From Methylobacillus glycogenes JCM 2850 (lineage in GTDB: Bacteria; Pseudomonadota; Gammaproteobacteria; Burkholderiales; Methylophilaceae): DNA of 64,000 nucleotides. The notes beneath the pieces are model-generated. The model saw only the letters and a list, made by a program, of their open reading frames with translations, did no database searches and was not told the DNA's origin. The translations under genes were made by a program, and so were the position numbers. Positions 20,186 to 28,934 of the stretch are shown here, one piece after another. The stretch is taken from the NCBI RefSeq assembly GCF_000617925.1, contig NZ_BAMT01000010.1, forward strand, positions 41,435 through 105,434. The letters are read 5' to 3'. Positions within the stretch are counted from its first letter, which is position 1. Each line of letters starts with the position of its first letter.

Positions 20186-21210
20186 ATGAGCATGCAAGCA
20201 AACATCAATTTGAATGAATGGCGCGAACGCGCGCTGGCATTTGAGCAGGCTACCAACCAAGTCGTGCTCGGTCTGGAACAGCAAGTCCGTGCGCTGACCA
20301 TTGCGATTTTCTCGCGTGGACATGTATTGCTGGAGGGCGATGTGGGCGTGGGCAAGACCACGCTGCTGAAAGCGGCATCGCGCTTGCTGGGCGGGGCCTA
20401 TCAGCGCATAGAAGGTGCCATAGACCTGATGCCTGGCGATTTTCTCTACCATGCGTATATCGATGAAAAAGGCCAACCTGCGGTGGCCCCAGGCCCATTG
20501 CTCAGACATGACAATGAGCTGGCAGTGTTCTTCTTTAACGAAATCAACCGTGCCCGGCCACAGGCGCATTCCTTGTTACTGAGGCTGATGGCCGAGCGTA
20601 GCGTCAATGCCTTCAACCGGGATTATGCTTTCCCGCACCTCACGGTGTTTGCTGACCGTAACCGCCTGGAACGTGAGGAAACTTTTGAGTTACCCGCTGC
20701 TGCACGTGACCGCTTCTTTATGGAAATTTCCGTCAATGCGCCAGAAGACAGGGCATTGCAGCGCGATTTGATGTTCAACACCCGCTTTCATGATGCGGAT
20801 GCCTTGATCAATACCCTGGAATCTGGCCTGGTGCCTTATGACCAGCTCAACGCCGTAGCCGAGCAGGTGCAGGCTAGTGTGCGGGCTGAGCTGGCCTTGC
20901 AGGATTACGCCGTCAATCTTTGGCAGGCATTGCGCCACCCGAGCGCATAGGGGTTGAGATTGAAGATGTGGATGTGAGCCGGCTGGTGGCAGGTGGTGCC
21001 AGCCCGCGTGGCATGGCCATGCTGATGCGTGCAGCACGTACCCGTGCTTGGCTGGAGGGCAGGGGTTTCCTCACTCCAGATGATATCCGTGCGGTATTCA
21101 GTGCAACCGTAGGTCACCGCGTGTTCTTCAATGCGGCTTATGAACTGCGCCGCGACGAGATTGCCCCGGCTTTACTGGCGGGCGTACTCAATCATATTCC
21201 TGCGCCTTAA
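20186..21210 (+). CDS. mxaR: MoxR-family AAA ATPase MxaR (one-base frameshift)
   Basis: About 341 residues after repair. Walker A 'GDVGVGKT' covers residues 51-58; Walker B is in 'ELAVFFFNEINRARPQ'. MoxR ATPases act with VWA-domain partners as chaperones, here in the calcium insertion that activates methanol dehydrogenase. Near 20938-20940 a C is missing (cacccgagc, expected caccccgagc). Restored, the join reads '...QALRHPERIGVEIEDVDVSR'. First gene of the mxaRSACKLD block. Confidence 0.92.
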
Positions 21211-21241
21211 CGAGTGACATTCCTCATAGGCAGGTCTTATT

Positions 21242-22104
21242 TTGGCTAGTTTCACACCCCAGGAATTCTATTACCACTTGCGCTGGCGCGCGCGCGGCGC
21301 GCAGCCTGGCGCGCATGCCACCCGCACACCGGGTAGCGGTGCGGATTTTGCCGGGCATGTGCCGTTTATGGATAACCCTGACCCACGGCGGCTGGATTTA
21401 CGCGCCAGTTTGCGGGTGATCCCTCGACGCTATGTGGTGCGCAGCTTCTTTGAGCGTGGCGCCATCAATGTCTATGCCGTGGTCGATGTGTCGGCTCCAT
21501 GCGCTTTGCAGGCAATGCTGAGAAAAAGCGCTTGCTGGCCGAGATTGCCGCTTCCATTGCCTGGTCCAGCACGCGCCATGGCGATGCCTTCTCGCTACTG
21601 GCTTGCGATGACAAGCTGCACCAGGAGTTATGCAGCCCGCCTTCACATAGACGTGGCCAGGCCCAGGAGCTGCACCGGCAGTTATTGCAAGCCGAGATTA
21701 GGCCGCAGGCAGGCAGCACGGCCTTGCCGCGCGCGGTGGAGCAGATACGCGCTAGCCGATCATTGGTGTTTCTGGTGTCGGATTTCCATCTGGACGCGAG
21801 CTTGCTCAAACAGACCTTGAACAGCTATTCCGCCCATGATGTGGTGCCTGTGGTGCTGTGGGACAGCAGTGAATATCGGGATTTGCCGGATTGGGGTTGG
21901 GCCAGGGTGCGTGACCTGGAAGGTGGCGGCGAAAGATCCTTGTTTTTGCGCGCGGGCCTCAAGCGCGAGATCGCGCAAAGTTATCTGGCGCGACAGGAAG
22001 AACTCAAAACTTTGTGCCGCCAATATGGGGCCAGGGCGCCATTTTTTGTTGAAGACAAGTTTGATGCGGGATTGCTGACGCGTCATCTTCTGGAGGCTAG
22101 CTGA
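21242..22104 (+). CDS. mxaS: MxaS, DUF58/VWA-like protein (one-base frameshift)
   Basis: About 287 residues after repair, probably starting at the TTG at 21242. DUF58-type protein with a MIDAS-like 'VVDVSGSMRFAG' that is only seen after adding one G at 21493 (tcggctcc to tcgggctcc). It is thought to bind the MxaR ATPase and act in calcium insertion. The stop overlaps the mxaA start by one base. The frameshift falls exactly in the metal-site motif. Confidence 0.88.
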
Positions 22105-23047
22105 TGAGATCTCTATTGCTGTTATTGCTGGCTTTGACGCCCATGTCTGCATGGACTGCGGAAGATGAGGCTGCAACAACCCAGGCTGTAGAAAAACCCC
22201 CTATTGAAAAAACGCGCATTGAAAAAAATATCAATGCGCAATCTTTCGTGCGCGATGTTGGTTACCGCGTGGGGGATGTGGTGAGCCAGCGCGTGGAAGT
22301 GATTACCCCCGCAGGCTATACACTGGATGAGGCTTCCCTGCCCAAACGCCTGGGGGCTGGTGCGCATATCGAGTTGCGCCAAGTGACGCAGGAAGCCAGC
22401 AGTGTTGCCCAAGGCATCAAACATAGCCTCACCTTCGAGTGGCAGGTGTTCCGCACCTTGCGCGATGTCAGGCCTATTCCTTTGCGCGCTCTGGAGCTGA
22501 CATTCCGCCATGGTGATGATGTGCTGGTGGCCAATGTACAAGCGCTGAAGTGTTGATGGCTCCTATGCTGCCTACCATGCTTACCAAGGAACAAGCCACG
22601 CCACGCGCTGCCATTGCGCCGCAGGCAGAGCCGTTGCAGCCTTATTGGTGGCGCTTGAGTGCCTCATTGCTGGCATTGTTGCTGGCCGGATTATATTTTG
22701 CCTGGCGTTTTGATCTGCTGCCTGCCTGGATGACGGGCCAGCAACAGGCGCGGCCGTTCCGCAAGGCGGCCAGGGCCATACGCCAGCAGGGCAAGCAAGC
22801 GCATGGCTTGCAGGAGTCGATGCGGATTTTGAGCCGGGCGTTTAATGATTACGCAGGCAAGGCAGTCACACCTGAAGGCCTGCAGGCGTTTTTCCAGCGC
22901 CACCCTGAGCTGCAAAGCCTGCAAAGCGACATTAGCCAGTTTTATGCCGCCACTCAGCAAGTGTTTTTTGCGGGCAATAGCAATGCCATGCAACAGCCTG
23001 AAGTGGCACGCCTGGCAAGGCAGTTGAGCTTGCTGGAGACGCCGTGA
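22104..23047 (+). CDS. mxaA: MxaA, methanol dehydrogenase calcium-insertion protein (one-base frameshift)
   Basis: About 314 residues after repair. N-terminal signal peptide ('LLLLLALTPMSAWTAEDEA'), a periplasmic domain, and a membrane helix near residue 190 ('LSASLLALLLAGLYFAWRF'). Mutants of mxaA, mxaK and mxaL in other methylotrophs lack calcium in the enzyme. At 22550 a G is missing; with it 'ANVQALKVLMAPMLPTMLTK' joins the halves. Overlaps mxaC (GTGA). Confidence 0.88.
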
Positions 23048-24047
23048 GCGGATATCTGCAAAGCATGGGCGCCGGGCTGCAAAGTCCGGGCTGGCTGGTA
23101 TTGCTGCTGTTGGCGCTGGTGCCCTTGCTGGTGCGTGGCCATCAGGCTTTTGCCTACCCTGCGGTCAGCCGTTTGCCACACGATGAGCTGTCAGTGTGGA
23201 TAGAACGTTTCTGGCGTGCAGCCGGAGCTTGGCAATTGCAGCCTTGGCCATTGCCTTATCTGGCCCCTATTGGGGCGAGCAGCAGCTGGAGAAAGTTGGC
23301 AGGGGCGCCCATATCATGGTGGTGCTGGACCGCAGTGCCAGTATGAATGACAGCTTTGCCGATACCCGCGCCAAGAGTGATGGCGAGTCCAAGATGGCAG
23401 CGGCCAGACGCGTGTTGCAGTCTTTTGTTGCACAAAGCCGCGAGGATTTGCTGGGGATGGTGACTTTTAGTACCTCGCCGATTCTGGTGGCACCCCTGGG
23501 TGGGGACCGTGAAGCGGTGCTGGCGGCGCTCAAGGCTACTGAGGCCGGAGGCATGGGCTTTACCGCTGTGGCGCGCGGCCTGGGCATGGCGCTGGATTAT
23601 TTTGAGGGCAGGCCAGTCAGCGGTGCGCGCGCCATTCTTCTGGTGTCTGACGGTGGGGCGCATCTGGACATCAAAACCCAGGACTTGCTGCGCGAAATGT
23701 TCCATAGACAGGGCGCTTCCCTGTATTGGGTTTATCTGCGCTCTGCCAATGGTGCCAGCCTTAAGGACGCGCCCGAGGATGAAAACCGCGATGCTTACCC
23801 TGAATATCAATTACACGAGTATTTTCAGTCGCTGGGCGTGAATTACCACGTCTATGAAGCCGAAAGCCCGAAGGCGGTGGAAGAGGCGCTGGCGGATATT
23901 GCCCAACTGAAGAATCAGCCGGTGAAATATTTCGAATCTGCCGCCCGGCAGGATTTGAGTTGGATGTTTTACCTGCTGGCACTGCTGTGTGCCGCAGCCT
24001 TGTTTGCCCTACACCTGACGGAGGTTAAAAAATGGCGCGCCGCTTGA
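23044..24047 (+). CDS. mxaC: MxaC, VWA-domain membrane protein (one-base frameshift)
   Basis: About 334 residues after repair, GTG start overlapping the mxaA stop. VWA domain with MIDAS 'MVVLDRSASMNDSF'; a helix near the N-terminus ('LVLLLLALVPLLV') and one near the C-terminus ('WMFYLLALLCAAALFAL') frame the domain. A T is missing at 23229-23230; restored, 'FWRAAGALAIAALAIALSGP' reads through. Needed for assembly of active methanol dehydrogenase. Overlaps mxaK by 16 bp. Confidence 0.88.
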
Positions 24048-24604
24048 GACTGTTGCCGTGGATGCTGCTTTTGCTGCTGCTATCCCTGACTGGGGTGCTG
24101 TTCAGCAGTATCAGCCTTTACCAGGCGCACGCATACAACCAGGCACTCGCAGCCGGAGAGGTGCAAAAAGGCGATGATGCACGTGCATTGTTTGCCAATG
24201 CCTGGCTGCTGGCAGAGCAGGGGCAAACCGATAAGGCGCTGGCAACCTACGTTGAAGCTGCTGCCAAGGGCGGTGATGCACTGCGCAAGGCCGCACTGTT
24301 TAATTCCGGCAATCTCTACCTGACGCAAAGCGTGGATATTCTTGAGGGCGAGGGCTATGTGGCCTGGGATAAGGTTGGGCCGCTGATGTCCTTGTGCAAG
24401 GAAAACTACAGCAAGGCCTTGCTGATAGACCCTGAGTGGATAGACGCCAAGTACAACCTGGAGCTGGCCTTGCGTCTCTCGCCCTCGTTTGCCGGAGTGA
24501 AAACCCCCAACCGCTATAACGAAGAAGATGACGAAGTAGACGAGGCCGAGAAACGCCCGGACGGCTGGCCTTCGATTCCCGGCTTCCCCAGGGGCATGCC
24601 TTGA
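24032..24604 (+). CDS. mxaK: MxaK
   Basis: 190 residues. One N-terminal membrane helix ('LLPWMLLLLLLSLTGVLFSS') then a TPR-like region ('LFANAWLLAEQGQTDKALAT'). Position between mxaC and mxaL, each overlapping, identifies it. MxaK is one of the calcium-insertion factors. Intact, overlapping mxaL by 4 bp. Confidence 0.88.
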   Translation: MARRLRLLPWMLLLLLLSLTGVLFSSISLYQAHAYNQALAAGEVQKGDDARALFANAWLLAEQGQTDKALATYVEAAAKGGDALRKAALFNSGNLYLTQSVDILEGEGYVAWDKVGPLMSLCKENYSKALLIDPEWIDAKYNLELALRLSPSFAGVKTPNRYNEEDDEVDEAEKRPDGWPSIPGFPRGMP

Positions 24605-25644
24605 GTCTGCAGCGCCTCAACCCCAAGCAGCTTGACTGGCGCGGGCGCGGCATGTTGCTGACGCTGGTGCTGTTGCTGATTGCCATGCTGGCACCAAGCG
24701 CCACTTTGCCCAGGCGGGTGTTTGACTGGTTTTTTGTGCTGGATATCACCCAGAGCATGAATGTGCGCGATTACACGCTGGATGGCAAAAGCATCAGCCG
24801 CCTGGAGTTTTCCAAAAAGACCATGCGTGAAGCCTTGCGTGATCTGCCTTGTGGCTCCATGGTGGCGCTGGGTATGTTTACCGAGCGTGGCACACAGAAT
24901 ATTGTGCAGCCGCTGGAGGTGTGCGCGCATTTCTCGGCACTGGATCAAACCATAGATCATATGGACTGGCGCATGGCCTGGGCGGCGGATTCGTTTATTA
25001 CCCATGGTGTGCTGTCTGCTGCCAGCCTCACGCCCAAGCTGGGTGAAGATATGCGCCTGGCTTTCTTTACTGATGGTCACCAGGCACCACCATCCAACCC
25101 TGATTACTTACCCAAATATGAAGGCAAGCCTGGTGATATCAAAGGCTATTTGCTTGGCACCGGCAAGGAGGAGCTAAGCCGCATCCCCAAGCTGGATGAG
25201 CATGACAACATCATCGGCTATTGGGAGCTGGAGGAGGTGATGCGCTTTGCCACTTTTGGCATGTTTACCTCTAAATCCGTGGCGGACATGGAATCGGACA
25301 TGACGGTAGAGGCCGATGACGATGGCCTCAACCGCCGCAATGCCTCGCATGGCCGTAACCCGGCCGAGGACACCAAGGCCAATCTTTCCGGTTTGGATAA
25401 CAAAACCCTGCAGCATCTGGCGGAAACCACAGGCTTGCAATATGAGCCTTTGCAGAGCCTGCGCGGATTTGCGCGTGATGCCACCGCGCATGAGATGGCC
25501 ACCTGGCGTTCTGGCAAAACTGACCTGCGCCCCTGGCTGGCTGTGCCTGCCCTGCTGCTGATATTGGCGTTTTTCCTGCCACCCCGGTTTTTTACTTTCA
25601 CTTTCGCTTTCGTTCAACAACTTTTGAGGGTTAAACAACCATGA
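24601..25644 (+). CDS. mxaL: MxaL, VWA-domain protein
   Basis: 347 residues, TTG start overlapping the mxaK stop. N-terminal helix, then a VWA domain with 'FFVLDITQSMNVRDY' (MIDAS DxTxS), and a C-terminal helix ('LAVPALLLILAFFLPPRFF'). Pairs with MxaC as the second VWA protein of the calcium-insertion system. Intact; overlaps mxaD by 4 bp. Confidence 0.9.
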   Translation: MSLQRLNPKQLDWRGRGMLLTLVLLLIAMLAPSATLPRRVFDWFFVLDITQSMNVRDYTLDGKSISRLEFSKKTMREALRDLPCGSMVALGMFTERGTQNIVQPLEVCAHFSALDQTIDHMDWRMAWAADSFITHGVLSAASLTPKLGEDMRLAFFTDGHQAPPSNPDYLPKYEGKPGDIKGYLLGTGKEELSRIPKLDEHDNIIGYWELEEVMRFATFGMFTSKSVADMESDMTVEADDDGLNRRNASHGRNPAEDTKANLSGLDNKTLQHLAETTGLQYEPLQSLRGFARDATAHEMATWRSGKTDLRPWLAVPALLLILAFFLPPRFFTFTFAFVQQLLRVKQP

Positions 25645-26144
25645 AACTATTAATTGCACTGCTGAGCCTTGCCATTGCCGCCCCTGCATTGGCCCATGGC
25701 CCAACACCACGCAAGACCGATGAGACGGTGACGGTCAAGGCCGCGCCTGATGCGGTGTGGGCTAAAGTGGCTGAACCTTGTGGCATTGCCAAATGGCACC
25801 CTGAAGTCAAAGCCTGCGAAGTGGTGGATGACAAGACCAGCAATATCACGCTCAAGAATGGCGGCAAGTTACAACAGCAGATTGATGAGCTGGATGTGGC
25901 TGGCAAGACTATCAATTACCGCCTGGGTGGCGAGATTGCGCTGGAAGCCTTGCCTGTGAGTTCATTGACTGGCCGCATCAAGGTTGAAGCTGATGGCAGC
26001 AACAGCAAGGTGAGCTGGATGGCGCGTTTCTACCGTTTTGATACTGGCAATGAACCGCCTGAAGGCCAGGATGACGAGACTGCACAAAATGCAGTGGATG
26101 GTTTTATCAAGGCAGGTTTGGCTGGGCTGGAATCCAGCAAGTAA
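25641..26144 (+). CDS. mxaD: MxaD, periplasmic START/SRPBCC-like protein
   Basis: 167 residues with a signal peptide ending 'IAAPALAHG'. The mature part resembles the SRPBCC/polyketide-cyclase fold ('AAPDAVWAKVAEPCGIAKWH'). MxaD is reported to help methanol dehydrogenase interact with cytochrome cL. It is the last mxa gene here; mxaE, mxaH and mxaB are not in the window. A strong terminator follows. Intact. Confidence 0.9.
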   Translation: MKLLIALLSLAIAAPALAHGPTPRKTDETVTVKAAPDAVWAKVAEPCGIAKWHPEVKACEVVDDKTSNITLKNGGKLQQQIDELDVAGKTINYRLGGEIALEALPVSSLTGRIKVEADGSNSKVSWMARFYRFDTGNEPPEGQDDETAQNAVDGFIKAGLAGLESSK

Positions 26145-26169
26145 TGCTGCATAAGCATTTGCACTAAGT

Positions 26170-26200
26170 ACAAAGGGGCTGTTTAGCCCCTTTGTTTTTT
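26170..26200 (+). terminator. Rho-independent terminator after mxaD
   Basis: Perfect 11-bp stem acaaaggggct (26170-26180) / agcccctttgt (26185-26195), loop gttt, followed by a T-run. It ends the mxa block just before the convergent decarboxylase gene (3' end at 26217). Confidence 0.93.
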
Positions 26201-26216
26201 CTGCCTCTAGCCAGTC

Positions 26217-27739
26217 TCAGCCATTTTCTTCTGCTGAGCGTGTCCGTGTGCGTATGCGTTCCAGCAAACCCTGCAAATGCTTGAGCTCGGTATAGGGGTT
26301 CATCAAGGTGCAGCGTAGCCAGAGCGTGCCCGATATCTCCACCTGGCTCAAATGATAATCCCCACCTTGCAACAACTGCAGGCGTAGCCAGCTTTGCAGG
26401 CGGTTGCTCTGTGCCGCATCTGTGCGGTAGCGGAAGCAGACAATATTGGTCTGCGGGCGCATCAATAATTCGAAATCCGGCGCTTGTGCCAATGCATCTG
26501 CAAAGCTGCTGGCCAGCGCAAACACATGGTCCAGCAACTGCGCCATGCCTTGACGGCCATAGAGCTTGAAAGCCGCCAGCAGCTTGAGCCCCATCATGCG
26601 TTTGGTGCATTCCAAAGTGCGGTAGCTGGTGTTGTAGTCCAGCGCTGCATCCTCACCATGAAACAGATAGGAGGCATCCTGTGCAAACGCCAGGTAACTA
26701 TGCCTAGCCTCGCGGAACAGCACCGCAGAAACAGCGGCAGGCATATACAGTAGCTTGTGGCCATCCCAGGTGACGGAATCTGCCAAGGCTATGCCTTGCA
26801 GCTTGTGAGCATGTTGGGTGGATAAAAGTGCGGAGGCACCATGCGCACCATCCACATGTAGCCATAGCTGCTGTGCCTGGCAAAACGCGGCAATGTCTTG
26901 CAGTGGATCTATGCTGCCCGTGGCGGTGCAGCCTGCACTGGCTACTACGGCCATCACTATCTCACCGTGTTGTAGGCAGCTAGCATGCAGGCGCGCTAGG
27001 TCTGCCATATCCATACGCCCCTGCGCATCTACCGCTACCGCCAGTACCGCATCGGTACCCAGCCCCATGATGCCTGCCGCACGGCTGATGGAGTAATGCG
27101 CAAGGCTTGAGGTGAGTATGCGCAGTTGTGGCGCATGCTTAACCCCGCTGCGCCAGACATCTACACCATGTTGTCGCGCGGCCAGCAAGGCTGTGAGGTT
27201 GGCCTGGGCACCGCCAGAGGTGAGTATGCCAGCGCTGCCGCTATCACTATGCCAGCCAACAGCCCGCTCAGCCAGCGTATCACCTGACGTTCGATCAGCG
27301 TGGCGGCAGGGCCGGTTTCGTACACTGGCATGGCCTGATTGGCCAGGCTGGCCACTAGATCGCAGAGGGCGGCAAGCGGCAGGGGTGGGGCCAGTTGATG
27401 GCCCATGCTGTGGGGGTGGTGGACAGCCAGATTAGCCGGGATTACCTGCTGCGATAGCCAACTTAGCAGAGTGTCAGCATTCAGTTCGGGCTGCTCTGGC
27501 ATGGGCTGCAACCAGGCTTGCTCCGCCAGCTGCGGCGGCTGCCAGTTTAGCGGCTGACCTTCTCCTGCAAGGTCATGGCTCAATTGCTTGGCCAGCAAGG
27601 CGACCAAGGCCTGGCCGCTTGCACGGAATTGCTCGGGGTCAAACATGGCATCACGCCAGGCAAACGATGCAGCAGCTGCAGTGGGCGGCAAGTCTGCGGC
27701 GGCAGGCTGATTGCTGGGATTGTCTGCGGGTGGCATCAC
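26217..27739 (-). CDS. PLP-dependent group II decarboxylase (one-base frameshift)
   Basis: About 507 residues after repair, resembling glutamate/aromatic-L-amino-acid/diaminobutyrate decarboxylases. The PLP-binding Lys is in 'TWDGHKLLYMP'; the substrate-pocket stretch 'HVDGAHGASALL' holds the Asp that binds the PLP nitrogen. On the plus strand near 27250 'ctatgccag' lacks a G; restored, the join reads 'LLAGHSDSGSAGILTSGGAQ'. The start overlaps the stop of the oxygenase gene by 4 bp (same operon). The substrate cannot be told from sequence. Confidence 0.82.
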
Positions 27740-28352
27740 AAGTTGTCGCTACGCTTGCGGAACCATCCGGTCAGGCTGATACGCGGCTGGCTGGCTGGCA
27801 ATACCTCATGCCAGAATTGCCCGGAAAGAAATACCACCAAGGTGCCGCCTTCGGGTTGGACATCGATATACGGTTCCGGCTGTTCACCATCAAGATACAA
27901 GCGTAATTGGCCTCCATACTGCGGCTGCCAATCCTGATTCAGATACAAGATACAGCTGACCTGGCGCTCTTGGTTGCCACGGAATTGATCCAGATGCTTG
28001 TTGTAAACAGCGCCGGGGGGATAAATCGCGAAGTGATTTTCCAGCTCAAACACGCCCAGATAAAAGTGCTGATTAAGTGCCTCGCGCAGTTCTTCCATGC
28101 AAGCCGCAAAACTTTGCTGCAAGGCGCTGGCCTGGGCTTGATCCAGCCAATGAATCAAATCACCCCTGACCTGGGTATCCAGTTTGCTGGCTGCGGCACG
28201 GCCAGTGCTGGCGTGTTGCAGCTTGCCAGCCGTTTGCAAGGCAAGCGCTTCCGTGCGCAATGCTGGATAAACTCCTTGGGCAGAAACTCAGGAATGACGG
28301 CATAACCCTGCTGGGCAATGCCATCAATAATGGCGCTGATATGGGGGTTCAA
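27736..28352 (-). CDS. 2OG-Fe(II) oxygenase (SM-20/prolyl hydroxylase type; one-base frameshift)
   Basis: About 205 residues after repair. The Fe(II) triad is visible: HxD in 'YNKHLDQFRG' and the distal His in 'GQFWHEVLP', with the 2OG-binding Arg in 'PRISLTGW'. Near 28261 one base is lost; restored, the N-terminus 'GIAQQGYAVIPEFLPKEFIQ' joins the main frame. The likely start is a TTG at 28352; a TATAAT-like box lies at 28386-28391 on the minus strand. Hydroxylates an unknown protein or small-molecule substrate. Upstream gene of the decarboxylase. Confidence 0.8.
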
Positions 28353-28451
28353 AACGGCTATGCTCTTGTGGAAAGAATGCCTGACATTATAGCGACTGAT
28401 GCCCAGGCGCATGCCCTTCAGTTGTGGCAAGTTGGTTTTTATAAGCAAGGA

Positions 28452-28480
28452 TTGCGGGTGCCTGTAGATTAGGCTAGAAT
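28452..28480 (+). promoter_or_regulatory. Sigma-70 type promoter for tRNA-Val
   Basis: TTGCGG (28452-28457), 17-bp spacer, TAGAAT (28475-28480), followed by a GC-rich stretch before the start point and the tRNA about 46 bp further on. Near-consensus spacing and a GC-rich discriminator are typical of stable-RNA promoters. Confidence 0.65.
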
Positions 28481-28526
28481 GCGCACCTCTTCTGTTTTGC
28501 GCAATGTTCTGTGCAAGGCAAGATGC

Positions 28527-28603
<77 letters not shown>

Positions 28604-28610
28604 AATATTC

Positions 28611-28640
28611 AAAGCCACCTTGCGGTGGCTTTTTGCTTTT
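28611..28640 (+). terminator. Terminator after tRNA-Val
   Basis: 9-bp stem aaagccacc (28611-28619) / ggtggcttt (28624-28632), loop ttgc, then a T-rich tail. Makes the tRNA a single-gene transcript. Confidence 0.9.
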
Positions 28641-28724
28641 CTGGGCTTGCTCATGCAAGCAAAGCCCAGGCAAGCAGCTGGTTTTATCCCGCTCCTAATT
28701 CAAATTACCCCACCCCAGTATGCG

Positions 28725-28759
28725 TGGTTGTAAACAACCAAATGGTTGCAACCATTTGG
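28725..28759. promoter_or_regulatory. Paired TGGTTG/CAACCA inverted repeats upstream of the TonB receptor
   Basis: Site A is TGGTTG-taaa-CAACCA (28725-28740). Site B is a perfect 22-nt palindrome (28738-28759) with core TGGTTGCAACCA (28743-28754). The two share half-site sequence and nearly abut, which looks like a tandem operator. They lie about 175 bp before the receptor start, in the otherwise gene-free stretch 28604-28934. Confidence 0.6.
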
Positions 28760-28934
28760 CCTTGTATAGCCATGGATGTCTGTATCAGCTATTTACATTT
28801 AGTAACATGTTGTTAAAAAACAGCGCCTTATTCCAAGCGCTGGGCCATGGCGCAACTTTTGCTGACATCCACCTCAAGCTGGCTACAAAGCCAGCATTTT
28901 CTAGAAAAAACAAGGTGATGGTGAAGGAGAGAGC

